A stretch of 64,000 nt of DNA from Massilia sp. W12 (GTDB lineage: Bacteria; Pseudomonadota; Gammaproteobacteria; Burkholderiales; Burkholderiaceae_D): assembly GCF_037300705.1 (NCBI RefSeq), contig NZ_CP147776.1, positions 1,550,001 to 1,614,000 on the forward strand, given 5' to 3'. Positions 16,968 to 25,033 of the stretch are shown piece after piece; position 1 is the first letter of the stretch; each line of letters opens with the position of its first letter. The notes below the pieces were generated by a model, which saw nothing but the letters and a program-made list of their open reading frames with translations, ran no database searches and was not told the DNA's origin. Both the position numbers and the translations under genes were made by a program.

Positions 16968-18003
16968 ATCCTGAAAAAAGAAGTTCCCAGCGCTCGCCAT
17001 TGTGCAAGGCGGCGCCACTGCCGCCACACACCAGCATTTGCTTGCCATCCGGGGAAACGTCGATGCGGTGCGCATGCAGCGCGATTTCTGTGGGAATCGG
17101 GTCTTGCTTGGCTTGGTGAGCGGCAACCAGCTTGCCATCTTCCAACACCATCATGCCGTAGTCGTTGGCGCACCAGAAGCGGTTTTTAAACCAGGCTGAA
17201 TCGGCGTAGGGGATGCTGGTATTGCCTTTGTGCAGCAATTTCCAGCGTTCGCCCCTGCCTTGCCAAAGCGAACCACGAATGTCGGTGATATACACTTGGC
17301 CATCGCCGCCACAGGTAACGGTTTGCAAGGTTAGATTGCTGGGAAAGGCAAGGCTTTTCCAGATATTCCCGTTAAAGTGCCAGATTTGGCCCGCATCGCC
17401 TACGACATACATATCTTTCAGAGAAAAACCAGCAAGATCAAAGAAATTGCTGTTACCTAGGGTTTCGGTAATGACATCATCATCTTTACTTGACAACCCA
17501 GCAGGCAGCGGAATGCCTTTATGTTCGTACCATTGTTGATTTGGCATGCGCTGGAAAATGCGCGTAGGCCCGCCAACCGCAAACACGGTTCCTTCCACTC
17601 TTGTCACCCGTGAGATAGAACAACCCACTTCACCTGCAGCAGCATAACCATAACCTTTGCCGTCAAAAGGGATTTCAGGTTCGCTGCCTTTGTAGGCATT
17701 GGGTTTGTAGCTCCATAAACTCCGACCGACATCGACAAGCAAGAATTCAGTTTGGTTCGGTTCCCAGGCTGCGCTGAGTCTTGCCAAATCCAAATTGTCG
17801 CCTCCTCGGACATAAAATCTTTTCTCAATTGGATTGCTTAATTTAACGGCAACAAATCTAGTATACCAACCATAATCCAGATGTTCTCTGTCATCGTCAG
17901 GAACCAAATAGAAGCCGATGCGTCCATGTTCAAAGCCTAAAGTGCAATCACGCACCATGTAGCCTTTGAAAATTTGTTCCCACATGTATTTGTTGTAAAA
18001 CAT
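16948..18003 (-). CDS. Beta-propeller-like protein next to GHH toxin (candidate immunity or accessory), cassette 2
   Basis: A 351-residue protein with repeated blade-like segments such as MYVVGDAGQIWHFNGNIWKS, QVYITDIRGSLWQGRGERWK and MLVCGGSGAALHNGERW. This aromatic, glycine-rich pattern suggests a beta-propeller (WD40/BNR-like). There is no signal peptide, so it is probably cytoplasmic. It starts 12 bases after the toxin gene. A paralogue (26504-27484) sits in the same place after the second toxin gene. Cognate immunity to the DNase toxin is the obvious hypothesis, but an adaptor role is possible. The start at 18003 has GGGGAT upstream. Confidence 0.65.
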   Translation of the reverse strand: MFYNKYMWEQIFKGYMVRDCTLGFEHGRIGFYLVPDDDREHLDYGWYTRFVAVKLSNPIEKRFYVRGGDNLDLARLSAAWEPNQTEFLLVDVGRSLWSYKPNAYKGSEPEIPFDGKGYGYAAAGEVGCSISRVTRVEGTVFAVGGPTRIFQRMPNQQWYEHKGIPLPAGLSSKDDDVITETLGNSNFFDLAGFSLKDMYVVGDAGQIWHFNGNIWKSLAFPSNLTLQTVTCGGDGQVYITDIRGSLWQGRGERWKLLHKGNTSIPYADSAWFKNRFWCANDYGMMVLEDGKLVAAHQAKQDPIPTEIALHAHRIDVSPDGKQMLVCGGSGAALHNGERWELLFSGYEFEDE

Positions 18004-18015
18004 AAAATATCCCCA

Positions 18016-19266
18016 TTAGTCTTCAAAACTCACATCTTCTTCAATGTCTTTCTTCCCTTTGCCATCATGCGGTACGACACTTGCATGCTTGCAATCCGGG
18101 CAACCCGGCCCTTTACTTGCAGCTTTACCGCAATAGTAGGCATCCAACTGTGCTTGCAAGCATTTCTTGTCACACCCATAAAGCTTGGATATTCGCCCCA
18201 AAATCAAGTCACGAGCTGATGTGTATGGCATCTCATTCTTGCTTGCAAAGCCAGCCTGTTTTAATTCTGCTGATGTCACTTCATGCAACACCCCATGCGA
18301 ACCCGCATACTGATTCGCTCCTTCCGCACAAATCGTCGGCGAAGCCCCTTCAGAATACCCATCCCAGCACTTCAGCTTGGGCAGCTTGCTGCGCGGCATA
18401 TCCTTGATTTTCCCTTTGTCGTTTTTATTTTTCGGGTCTTTATCCCATGCCTCTTTCGCGGCTTTGCTGCCAACGGGGTCACGAAACATTGCATCTGGCA
18501 ACAGATGGTGGCCAGTCTGTCCCGGACAGCAGCCTTTGCCCATCCATTTATCCGCTGCGCCTTTGTTGTATGGAACCAAGGTGCATTTGCGCGCCCGCAA
18601 GCAGGGATTGGCGGCGGCGTAGGCCGCTTGCACATCCACCATCACTTCGCGCGCTACCTTGGCCTTGTCTGCCTTGGACAGTTTGCTGTAGTTTTTGAGC
18701 TGGTTCTCGTACTTCTGAAAGGTTTGTGTGATGTTGGCGGCTTGCTCTTTCAGGTTGCTGACGGTCGATTTGAGTTCTGTCACCGTGGACTTCAATTCAT
18801 CAACCCTGGTCGCCACATCCACAGCCGTAACAGCCACATCAACCGCCGTCATGATCCAGCCAACTACAGGAATCCAACCGGTCAAGCCGCGCCTCAGCGC
18901 CATTTTGCCAAGTGCCTTGGCCCCATATTCCAGAATTTCTTTTTCAATCTTGGTGATGACTTTATCGCCCAAATCTTGCGCCAGCTTCGACATCACACTG
19001 CTGATGTCCTTGAAATCATCAAGCCATTCCTGGAAATTATCACCAGGCTGCACCAAGAGCGGCCCGCAATGATCCAGCACCCAGGCAGCATCTTTCTCGC
19101 CTGCTTTCAAAGTTGTACGCGATTTTGGCCGGCCTTTGCCGCGATGCTTGTTCTTTTCATCGGCCTTGCATTTCTGTTCTACCTGTTTCTGATCCTTGGC
19201 GCACTCCTTCTTTGCTTCGGCAGTGTCCATGTAGTAGTTGACTGGTGTATTCGGCCCGCTTGCCAT
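18016..19266 (-). CDS. T6SS-associated GHH (HNH/EndoVII-superfamily) nuclease toxin, cassette 2
   Basis: A 416-residue protein. The N-terminal part is polar and lysine-rich. A hydrophobic helical stretch (about residues 115-145, LTGWIPVVGWIMTAVDVAVT) and a coiled coil (about 145-190) follow. The C-terminal toxin domain has CLRARKC, then CCPGQTGHHLLP with Gly252-His253-His254, and a downstream GANQYAGSHGVLHE element. These match the Tox-GHH2 type of HNH/EndoVII nuclease. Several cysteine pairs (CDKKC, CPDC) may bind zinc. It lies directly after a DUF4150 PAAR-like gene, the usual arrangement for a toxin delivered on the VgrG spike tip. Predicted to cut DNA in rival cells; the substrate is not shown here. 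Confidence 0.82.
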   Translation of the reverse strand: MASGPNTPVNYYMDTAEAKKECAKDQKQVEQKCKADEKNKHRGKGRPKSRTTLKAGEKDAAWVLDHCGPLLVQPGDNFQEWLDDFKDISSVMSKLAQDLGDKVITKIEKEILEYGAKALGKMALRRGLTGWIPVVGWIMTAVDVAVTAVDVATRVDELKSTVTELKSTVSNLKEQAANITQTFQKYENQLKNYSKLSKADKAKVAREVMVDVQAAYAAANPCLRARKCTLVPYNKGAADKWMGKGCCPGQTGHHLLPDAMFRDPVGSKAAKEAWDKDPKNKNDKGKIKDMPRSKLPKLKCWDGYSEGASPTICAEGANQYAGSHGVLHEVTSAELKQAGFASKNEMPYTSARDLILGRISKLYGCDKKCLQAQLDAYYCGKAASKGPGCPDCKHASVVPHDGKGKKDIEEDVSFED

Positions 19267-19293
19267 GGTGCATCCCTTTTTCTGCTGCTGTGC

Positions 19294-19683
19294 TTATTTG
19301 TGGTTATGCGTCATCAGATCGACATGGCGGCATACATTGAAGCCTTCGATTTTGACATCGGCTGACCAGCTCGCAAAATAGGCTTTACCCTTGATCACCC
19401 CGCTGACAATGCCTTTCTGGAATTGCTCTGTGGCCGGTTCGTTGCCGGTACTGGTGGCGAAGTAGGATTTGTCTTTCAGCGATACCGATGTGCCGCAAAT
19501 AAACACAGTCGTCGAGCCATTCGCCAAGTCTTTGGTGAAGGCGGTATTGGTGTAAGGAATCGGGACAGGGCCGGCTGCGGGGCCGGGCGGACTCCAGCAG
19601 ACATCGGGTGTCGCTGCTGCGGATTTGCCGTCAGCGGCTTTGCTGCTGATTTCATTGCCATTGGCGTACACATGCGTTTCCAT
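19294..19683 (-). CDS. DUF4150 (PAAR-like) T6SS spike-tip protein, cassette 2
   Basis: A 129-residue protein. VYANGNEISSKAADGKSAA is followed by the family core PDVCWSPPGPAAGPVPIPYTNTA, then TTVFICGT and SYFATSTGNEP, and ends NVCRHVDLMTHNHK. DUF4150 proteins are PAAR-like; they cap the VgrG trimer and link toxins to it. Cys and His residues at the two ends could bind the tip metal. The ATG at 19683 has AAAGGAA upstream. The toxin gene starts 27 bases after it. It is a close paralogue of the protein encoded at 28833-29225. Confidence 0.9.
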   Translation of the reverse strand: METHVYANGNEISSKAADGKSAAATPDVCWSPPGPAAGPVPIPYTNTAFTKDLANGSTTVFICGTSVSLKDKSYFATSTGNEPATEQFQKGIVSGVIKGKAYFASWSADVKIEGFNVCRHVDLMTHNHK

Positions 19684-19698
19684 CCGGAATTCCTTTAT

Positions 19699-20754
19699 TT
19701 AAATGTATTGCACGACACAGGCGGCGCGCAGGCCATTGTCATTGCCAAAATGCAGCAGTCCTGCTTTGCCAGGGCCATCCGGCGCAGCCATGATCTGGCT
19801 TAAATAGGCCAGACTGAGCGGGGCGGCTGCGGCGCCGGTTTCGCCGACACAATCAGCAAGGTGCAACATCGGCAGCAACTTACTTTCATCGGCCATGATG
19901 CGGGTGCAGGCATTGGCGGCTTCTTTGGCGAAAAACTGTTCCCCGTTCAGGTCGTTCATGCGGAAGTCCAATTGCGCAGGACAGATATTGGCGGCAGCCA
20001 AAGCTTGCCGCATGGCCTGGCTTAAACCCATGGCGCGGTTTGGCGTGTCGCCGCCTATGGTGGCGGCTTCACGCGCTACGCCGGCGCCTGTCAAAAGCAA
20101 ACCCCGGCTGTGCGGCTGGGCCAGTTCCAGCAGCAGCGCGGCTGCGCCTTCGCCGGGAATAAAGCCATCGCTGTTGTCTGATGTCAGCAAACGTTCCTGA
20201 TCCAAATAATGCCCAATGCTGACGTTGTTCAAATAGCTGTCCACGCCCAACAGCAAGACGCGGGAAACGGTTTGCCCGGCCAACAGGGCTTGCGCTTGCA
20301 ACAACGCAGGCCCGATGCCGGCGCGCCCTTGCGGGGAAATCATGGACGTTTCATGAAACGGCATTAAGCCTTGTGCGGTGATGTGTTCCACGCAGGCATG
20401 CCAGATATCGGTGTAGCGTTCTGTCTCAGTATGCGGGCGTCCGCGCTCAGCCGCCATCAGCATCAGGGCGGTGCGCGGTGGACTGAAATCCGGCGCTTGC
20501 TGCAGGCAATCTTGCAAGGCCAATTGCGCGATTGTCGCTAAGCGCTTGGTTCCCCAGCTATCGTCAAAAGGCAGGCGTGCTAATTTCAGCGCTTGGCCTT
20601 GCTGATCATAGAATTCACTGAATTGAAAATGATCCATATTCGCACGCAAGGCGCTGACTGCGCTGGCCATGCGATAGCCCACGGCGCAGCACATCCCGGC
20701 GGCAACGATATGCAGCGGGCGCCATGGGGCTGTTTGCTGGTCTGGTGCGCTCAT
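19699..20754 (-). CDS. Thiolase-fold (ketosynthase-like) T6SS accessory protein lacking nucleophile, cassette 2
   Basis: A 351-residue protein with the ketoacyl-synthase/thiolase fold. RVLLLGVDSYLN and SDGFIPGEGAAALLLEL (about residues 180-205) match the core of beta-ketoacyl synthases, and a GETGAAAA segment resembles the third conserved region. The place where synthases have the catalytic Cys reads SPQGRAGIGPALLQAQ (about 140-155), with no Cys, so it is unlikely to be an active condensing enzyme. Its paralogue (29228-30286) has the same loss. Both sit between DUF2169 and DUF4150 genes, so a structural or chaperone role in spike-tip assembly is likely. The start ATG overlaps the DUF2169 stop (ATGA). 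Confidence 0.78.
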   Translation of the reverse strand: MSAPDQQTAPWRPLHIVAAGMCCAVGYRMASAVSALRANMDHFQFSEFYDQQGQALKLARLPFDDSWGTKRLATIAQLALQDCLQQAPDFSPPRTALMLMAAERGRPHTETERYTDIWHACVEHITAQGLMPFHETSMISPQGRAGIGPALLQAQALLAGQTVSRVLLLGVDSYLNNVSIGHYLDQERLLTSDNSDGFIPGEGAAALLLELAQPHSRGLLLTGAGVAREAATIGGDTPNRAMGLSQAMRQALAAANICPAQLDFRMNDLNGEQFFAKEAANACTRIMADESKLLPMLHLADCVGETGAAAAPLSLAYLSQIMAAPDGPGKAGLLHFGNDNGLRAACVVQYI

Positions 20755-21866
20755 GCGGTCTCCTCATTGCACTCTTCTTCGCCTGGTGCGGCGTCTTGCG
20801 TAGAGCGCTGCTTGTCACAACTGGCGCAGGCATCCAAGCCCATGGTTTTGGCATCCCACCAATTTTTGCAAATGCCGGCAATGGCCACGGTTTTGACATC
20901 TTGAATTCGGCGCTTGAGCGGCAGACTGCTGCGCCAGACCACAGTAAAGCGTGACTGATCAGGCTCAAAGAACAGGGTATCGGCAACTACTGGCGGCTGA
21001 TGTACGCTGAAATCACGCATCAAGATCCGTACCGGGGCTTTGTTGAGTTTGGGCAGTTTGAAACGGATTTCCGGGTGGCCGGATGTGAGATGCCATAGCA
21101 CCACTTCCTCCCCGCCCTGCGGATAGTCGATTTGCTGATCTTCGGGCGCAGCCTGATAAAAGCGCGAATCAAAATCCTCCGGCAAAAAGGGAAACACGTC
21201 CTGTTTCCAGGCGGCGTCATAGGTTCCTGCCAGCAGGCGGCGCGGCAGGCAATTGCGCCCCAGCACGGACAAGGCCATCGGCGCATAAGGTTGATCGGGA
21301 CGGGTGACAGGCTGCTGATGCGCTTCCAGTGATTGCATGTCCAGATCATGCGCGGCGGCAGGGTCTGTGCAAAAGCCGCTGCCCAAAGGATTGGCAGCGT
21401 AGATTTCACTTTGCCCGGTGTTTGCTAACAGGCGTGAACCGCCAAAGGCGTAGCCATAATGCAAGGGCATGACGTGAAACGGCTCTGCCTGGCCGGGCGC
21501 GGGTGGATCGCCTTGCCATCTGCGAGGGCCATGCACGCGCAAGACTTTTTGCTGTGTGCCTATTTGATAGCCGGCCAGCAATTCGCGCACTGCCTGTCCA
21601 TTGGGAGCATATGCTTGTGCGGCAAACAGCACATCGCAGCGCGGTTTGTGCAGCACAAAATCACTTTCGTACAAAGTGGCGGATAAGCCGGCTTTGCCTG
21701 CATACAAATCGCTGTGCTGGATTGGCATTGCAGGAATCGGGCGCACAAAGCCAGGGCCGAATTGCCAGCTTCCTTTTGCCACAATCAACAGATGTTCTTG
21801 CCCGGTTTTATCCACCGCAACGGTAGCGTCCGCCACCAGGTATTTTGAGCCGATTGCTATTTCCAT
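20751..21866 (-). CDS. DUF2169 family T6SS adaptor-like protein, cassette 2
   Basis: A 371-residue protein starting MEIAIGSKYLVADATVAVDK. It has the DUF2169 hallmarks TGQEHLLIVAKGSW, YESDFVLHKPRCDVLF, APNG near residue 110, and RRW…YAFGG. The C terminus carries closely spaced cysteines (CASCDKQ, and EEEC near the end) that could bind a metal. DUF2169 proteins accompany vgrG/PAAR effector genes and probably help mount the effector. The start was moved to 21866 since homology begins there. It overlaps the ketosynthase-like gene by four bases. Confidence 0.85.
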   Translation of the reverse strand: MEIAIGSKYLVADATVAVDKTGQEHLLIVAKGSWQFGPGFVRPIPAMPIQHSDLYAGKAGLSATLYESDFVLHKPRCDVLFAAQAYAPNGQAVRELLAGYQIGTQQKVLRVHGPRRWQGDPPAPGQAEPFHVMPLHYGYAFGGSRLLANTGQSEIYAANPLGSGFCTDPAAAHDLDMQSLEAHQQPVTRPDQPYAPMALSVLGRNCLPRRLLAGTYDAAWKQDVFPFLPEDFDSRFYQAAPEDQQIDYPQGGEEVVLWHLTSGHPEIRFKLPKLNKAPVRILMRDFSVHQPPVVADTLFFEPDQSRFTVVWRSSLPLKRRIQDVKTVAIAGICKNWWDAKTMGLDACASCDKQRSTQDAAPGEEECNEETA

Positions 21867-21876
21867 CTGGCGCGCT

Positions 21877-22485
21877 TTAGTTGATTTGTACTGATCCACC
21901 CAGCAGGCGCTGTGTGGCGCTGGCTTGGCTGGAGATATAAACGCCACGCAACAGAATCCGTCCGTCACTGGTCAGGATGATGGCGGCATCGCCACAGCGC
22001 AGGCTTAATTCTTCGCCTGCCTGCATCGTAATCTGCCGTTTGTCGATTTCCCATACTGCGCTGTGCGCTTGCTCGCCGGCGTCTGTGGGCTGCACACGCA
22101 TTTCCACCGCTGCCCCCGCCTGCGCGGTAGCAGCATGGCTTTCATGCATGGGGCCAATAATCAAAGGACGGTGCGTATCGCCTTGCAAAAACATAACAGC
22201 AACGTTCATCCCCGGCGCTAACAAAGCCGGGGCGCACGCAGCTTGCGCCTGCGCCTGCGGTATGCCAATAGCATCCAGCGCAATCAGATAACTGCCTTCT
22301 GTCTGCACGTCGCAGAGTGTACCGACGACTACGCCATGCACCGCTGGCGGTGGCGGCTGAAACTCTTTTTGCAAGAGACTGGCCAAACCTGCCGGGTCAG
22401 ATGTGGTAAATGGATTGTGCGCCAGGTCATCGCTTGAGGGCGTGCCGCTTTGCTGCGCACCGGATTGGCTGCTTGCATCTGTCAT
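21877..22485 (-). CDS. DUF6484-like protein, cassette 2
   Basis: A 202-residue protein. After a polar, Ser/Gln-rich start comes a small beta-rich domain (VHGVVVGTLCDVQTEGSYLI…GMNVAVMFLQGDTHRPLIIG) resembling the OB/gp5-like DUF6484 domain. The C terminus, LSLRCGDAAIILTSDGRILL then RLLGGSVQIN, recurs almost unchanged in the paralogue at 31453-31989. It is found directly after vgrG in such islands and probably contacts the VgrG spike. It begins three bases after the stop of the truncated vgrG copy, so it must now rely on readthrough from genes upstream. Confidence 0.75.
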   Translation of the reverse strand: MTDASSQSGAQQSGTPSSDDLAHNPFTTSDPAGLASLLQKEFQPPPPAVHGVVVGTLCDVQTEGSYLIALDAIGIPQAQAQAACAPALLAPGMNVAVMFLQGDTHRPLIIGPMHESHAATAQAGAAVEMRVQPTDAGEQAHSAVWEIDKRQITMQAGEELSLRCGDAAIILTSDGRILLRGVYISSQASATQRLLGGSVQIN

Positions 22486-22488
22486 AAC

Positions 22489-23180
22489 TCAATTCTCAAG
22501 AATGTTTTTAGCCTTAACGGTAATGTTGCCGTCTGCTTTGTAATGCTGTTCGCCTGTCGCACCGAGCACAATTTCATGCCCGTTAATGCTGATATGTCCA
22601 TCCTTATCCATGCGCAGCACCGATTTACCACAGACGAATTCGATGCTGTCGCCGACCTCTACACGCCAATTGTTGCCGACTTTTTTTGTATCGTCTTTGC
22701 CAACTTCAGTTTGCCGATTGTCGCCAATGCTGATGGTTTCGTTATGATCCACCCGCTCTTTGCGGTCGTTGTGTACGGTGATGGTTTCATCATGATCCAC
22801 TGTCTCGGTGCGGTCGTGTTTGACATGCACGGTTTCATCGTTGTCGATGGTTTTGCTGCGGTCATGGCCTACCCAGTGGCTTTCATCGTGCTCGACTTCG
22901 ATGCGCTGATCTTTTTCAGCGTGCAACCAAACTTCCTCTTGTCCTTTTTTGTCTTCAAAACGCAAGGCGTTGGCGGTGGTGGCGTCGCCGCCTTTACTGG
23001 AACGGGTCAGGATGCCGCTTTGCGTCTGATTGGCTGGCAAAGACCAGGGCGGTAAGTGGCGTTCGTTGTACAACTGGCCGACCACTAAGGGCCGGTCTGG
23101 ATTGCCTTGCAAGTACTGAATCACTACTTCCGTGCCGATACGCGGCACAGCGATGATGCCAAAGCCATTTTTGATGACGC
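22489..23180 (-). pseudogene. vgrG 3'-end scar (5' truncated copy)
   Basis: About 230 codons matching only the C-terminal third of VgrG: end of the gp5-like OB domain (GFGIIAVPRIGTEVVIQYLQ, PDRPLVVGQLYNERHLPPW) and the beta-helical spike (KTIDNDETVHVKHDRTETVD…). The N-terminal hub is absent; upstream of about 23176 the sequence is the end of the Tai4-like gene. Most of the fragment is identical to the intact vgrG region (see the repeat entry). An internal ATG (23148) could start a 219-residue product, but this would lack the hub needed to trimerise as a spike. It is the boundary mark between the two cargo cassettes. Confidence 0.9.
22571..23165 (-). repeat. Near-identical vgrG 3' segment, copy A
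   Basis: 22571-22998 matches 32080-32507 with no difference that I found. 23000-23165 matches 33380-33545 with a few substitutions, the interruption in the second copy being the insertion sequence. The recent identity indicates duplication or gene conversion. Confidence 0.9.
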
Positions 23181-23181
23181 C

Positions 23182-23544
23182 TTAACGAAGAAAAGGCGTT
23201 AGCGTTTTCTTTAGCAGCGATTCAAAGCGTTTATCATGGATCAAGTCTACACATCCCGGAATACGCAAAGTGACTCCATTAGGTTCCAAACTGGCTGCTG
23301 GCGCGCGGCTCGCCAGCTTTGCGAGCACGGGATACGCTTCTGCAGGCAAATTTCCGGCTTCAATCAGGCCGCCAGCCCAAGTTTGTGCTTCTGCCTCAAG
23401 CGGACTTCCCTTGTAGCGTTCCACTAAGCAGGCGGCAAACACATAATCACGCGCCAGTTTATATTCTCCACCTGATACGGCTGCGCTTGCCAGAGCAGGA
23501 GAAAGCAGGCAGATTGCATGCGCCAAGTGTTTTAAAAAGCCCAT
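23182..23544 (-). CDS. Tai4-family T6SS amidase immunity protein (orphan)
   Basis: A 120-residue exported protein. The signal peptide MGFLKHLAHAICLLSPALASA is followed by a helical domain with YVFAACLVERYKGSPLEAEA, GLIEAGNLPAEAYPVL and the ending PGCVDLIHDKRFESLLKK. This pattern, with one Cys in each end segment and the CxDL.H element, fits Tai4, the periplasmic inhibitor of the peptidoglycan amidase toxin Tae4. No Tae4 gene is in the window. The ATG at 23544 has AGGAAGG upstream. The stop abuts the vgrG scar at a recombination junction. Confidence 0.68.
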   Translation of the reverse strand: MGFLKHLAHAICLLSPALASAAVSGGEYKLARDYVFAACLVERYKGSPLEAEAQTWAGGLIEAGNLPAEAYPVLAKLASRAPAASLEPNGVTLRIPGCVDLIHDKRFESLLKKTLTPFLR

Positions 23545-23598
23545 ACTATGCGCCTTCCTGCTGCAATGACAATTCATGCAGCGCATCAGCTCCCCATT

Positions 23599-24909
23599 TC
23601 ATCCGGCTTGCACACTGGATGAAGCAAGGCGCGGATAATAAGCTGCGCCTGTGCGCAGTAAAGACCAGGCCGCCACTTGCCGCGCCGCCATGCGGCCTTG
23701 CTGCAAGACCTGGCGCATGGCTTCGGGGTCTTGTTTCGGCATGCCACACAGTACCGCAGCTTGCCCGGCAAGCGCTGCCTGCATGTGTGGCAAGCCGCTT
23801 TGCACGGCGGCGACATCCGGCCATGGCAAGCCGGCGTCTGGATCAGCAAGGGGGCGCGCACGATCTGCCGCCATGCTGTCATCTTCGCTGGGCGCTGCTG
23901 CGCTCCAGCCGGCGCGCTCTAAGTCAATGCCACTGATCATGTGCAGGGCTGCGCCAGCCGCGCGCGCACTTTCTTGATGCGCGCATGCTTGCACCAGCCA
24001 TGGCAGATTGGCAGGGTCGCCATGACAAGCCAGTAAATAGCAGAATTGGCGTAGCGGAATCGCACGCGACAAGCTGCCAAGCTGGGCGCTGCCGGGCGCC
24101 AAAACCTGTCCCAGCATGCCAGCCAATTGCTGCGCGGCGTCTGCCGCCTGCACGGCGCGCAGACCTTTGCCTTGTGCTGACTGATTGCAGGCCAACAATT
24201 CCTGTTGCGCCAAGTCCAGCAAGGCGGCATCGTGTGTTGCATTGGGCGTTTGCAGATGCAATAAACGGGCTTTGATGGCTTGCATTCTGACGTTGGCGTC
24301 TTCATCCCGCGCCAGCGCTTGCAGCTGCCATTGCCACTGCCGCGCCAAGCTCACTCCAGCGCAGCGCGCTGCTGCTGCGCGCACTTGCGGCGCATCATGA
24401 TCAAACCAGGGCATAAGATCAGGCGCAGGCGCACGCAATAAAGCGCATGCGTGCAGCGCCAGTGCGTTCAGAATGGGTTCTGCTTGCGCACTCAACCATT
24501 GCGGCAACCATTGCAAGCAGGCATTCCCCTGCCAGGCGATAGCGCTGGCCATGCCGCGCAATAAATCGTCGTCTTGCCGAAGCATGGCGCATAAGGCATC
24601 AAAGCGGCTGCGTTTTTGTGCGGCATCCATGGCGGTGTGCAAGAGCAGCATGCCGGCCACAAAGCATTCGCCTGCGCCACGCCAGCGCTGCAGGTTTTTC
24701 CAAGCCATATCCCAGGCGCACTCACCCGCCAGCATCACGCCATCCAGATGCGCTTGCAAAAGGCGGTCAAATTGCACAAAACGGGCGTAAGGCATCAATG
24801 GGGAGGCGCGATGTGCGTCACGTTGCGACCAATAAAAGGCGGCGTCATCGGCATGGCGCTGGATGACTGGCTGAATCTGTGGCGGCGACTTTTCTTCAAT
24901 CTGGAACAT
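23599..24909 (-). CDS. TIGR02270 family HEAT-repeat-like protein, T6SS cargo cassette 1
   Basis: A 436-residue paralogue of the protein encoded at 15639-16967. Shared features are HADDAAFYWSQRDAHRASPL, AWKNLQRWRGAGECFVAG, ILNALALHACALLRAPAPD, LLACHGDPANLPWLVQA and ISGIDLERAGW…DPDAGLPWP. Repeated Ala/Leu helices suggest a HEAT-like solenoid. It is a presumed helper for T6SS cargo, by genomic association only. It is followed after 54 bases by the Tai4-like gene. No clear Shine-Dalgarno sequence precedes the ATG at 24909. A fragment of a closer relative of this gene lies at the left island border. Confidence 0.8.
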   Translation of the reverse strand: MFQIEEKSPPQIQPVIQRHADDAAFYWSQRDAHRASPLMPYARFVQFDRLLQAHLDGVMLAGECAWDMAWKNLQRWRGAGECFVAGMLLLHTAMDAAQKRSRFDALCAMLRQDDDLLRGMASAIAWQGNACLQWLPQWLSAQAEPILNALALHACALLRAPAPDLMPWFDHDAPQVRAAAARCAGVSLARQWQWQLQALARDEDANVRMQAIKARLLHLQTPNATHDAALLDLAQQELLACNQSAQGKGLRAVQAADAAQQLAGMLGQVLAPGSAQLGSLSRAIPLRQFCYLLACHGDPANLPWLVQACAHQESARAAGAALHMISGIDLERAGWSAAAPSEDDSMAADRARPLADPDAGLPWPDVAAVQSGLPHMQAALAGQAAVLCGMPKQDPEAMRQVLQQGRMAARQVAAWSLLRTGAAYYPRLASSSVQAG

Positions 24910-25033
24910 TTTTTGGTGATCGTTTTACGCTGGTTGAAGGTGCAATATGCGCTTATTTTTTAGTGGGGCTAACGAGTAACCCCTTGGATAATATAGAAAT
25001 TCCTTAGGTAAGCGTCATTCAGAACTGTCACAA

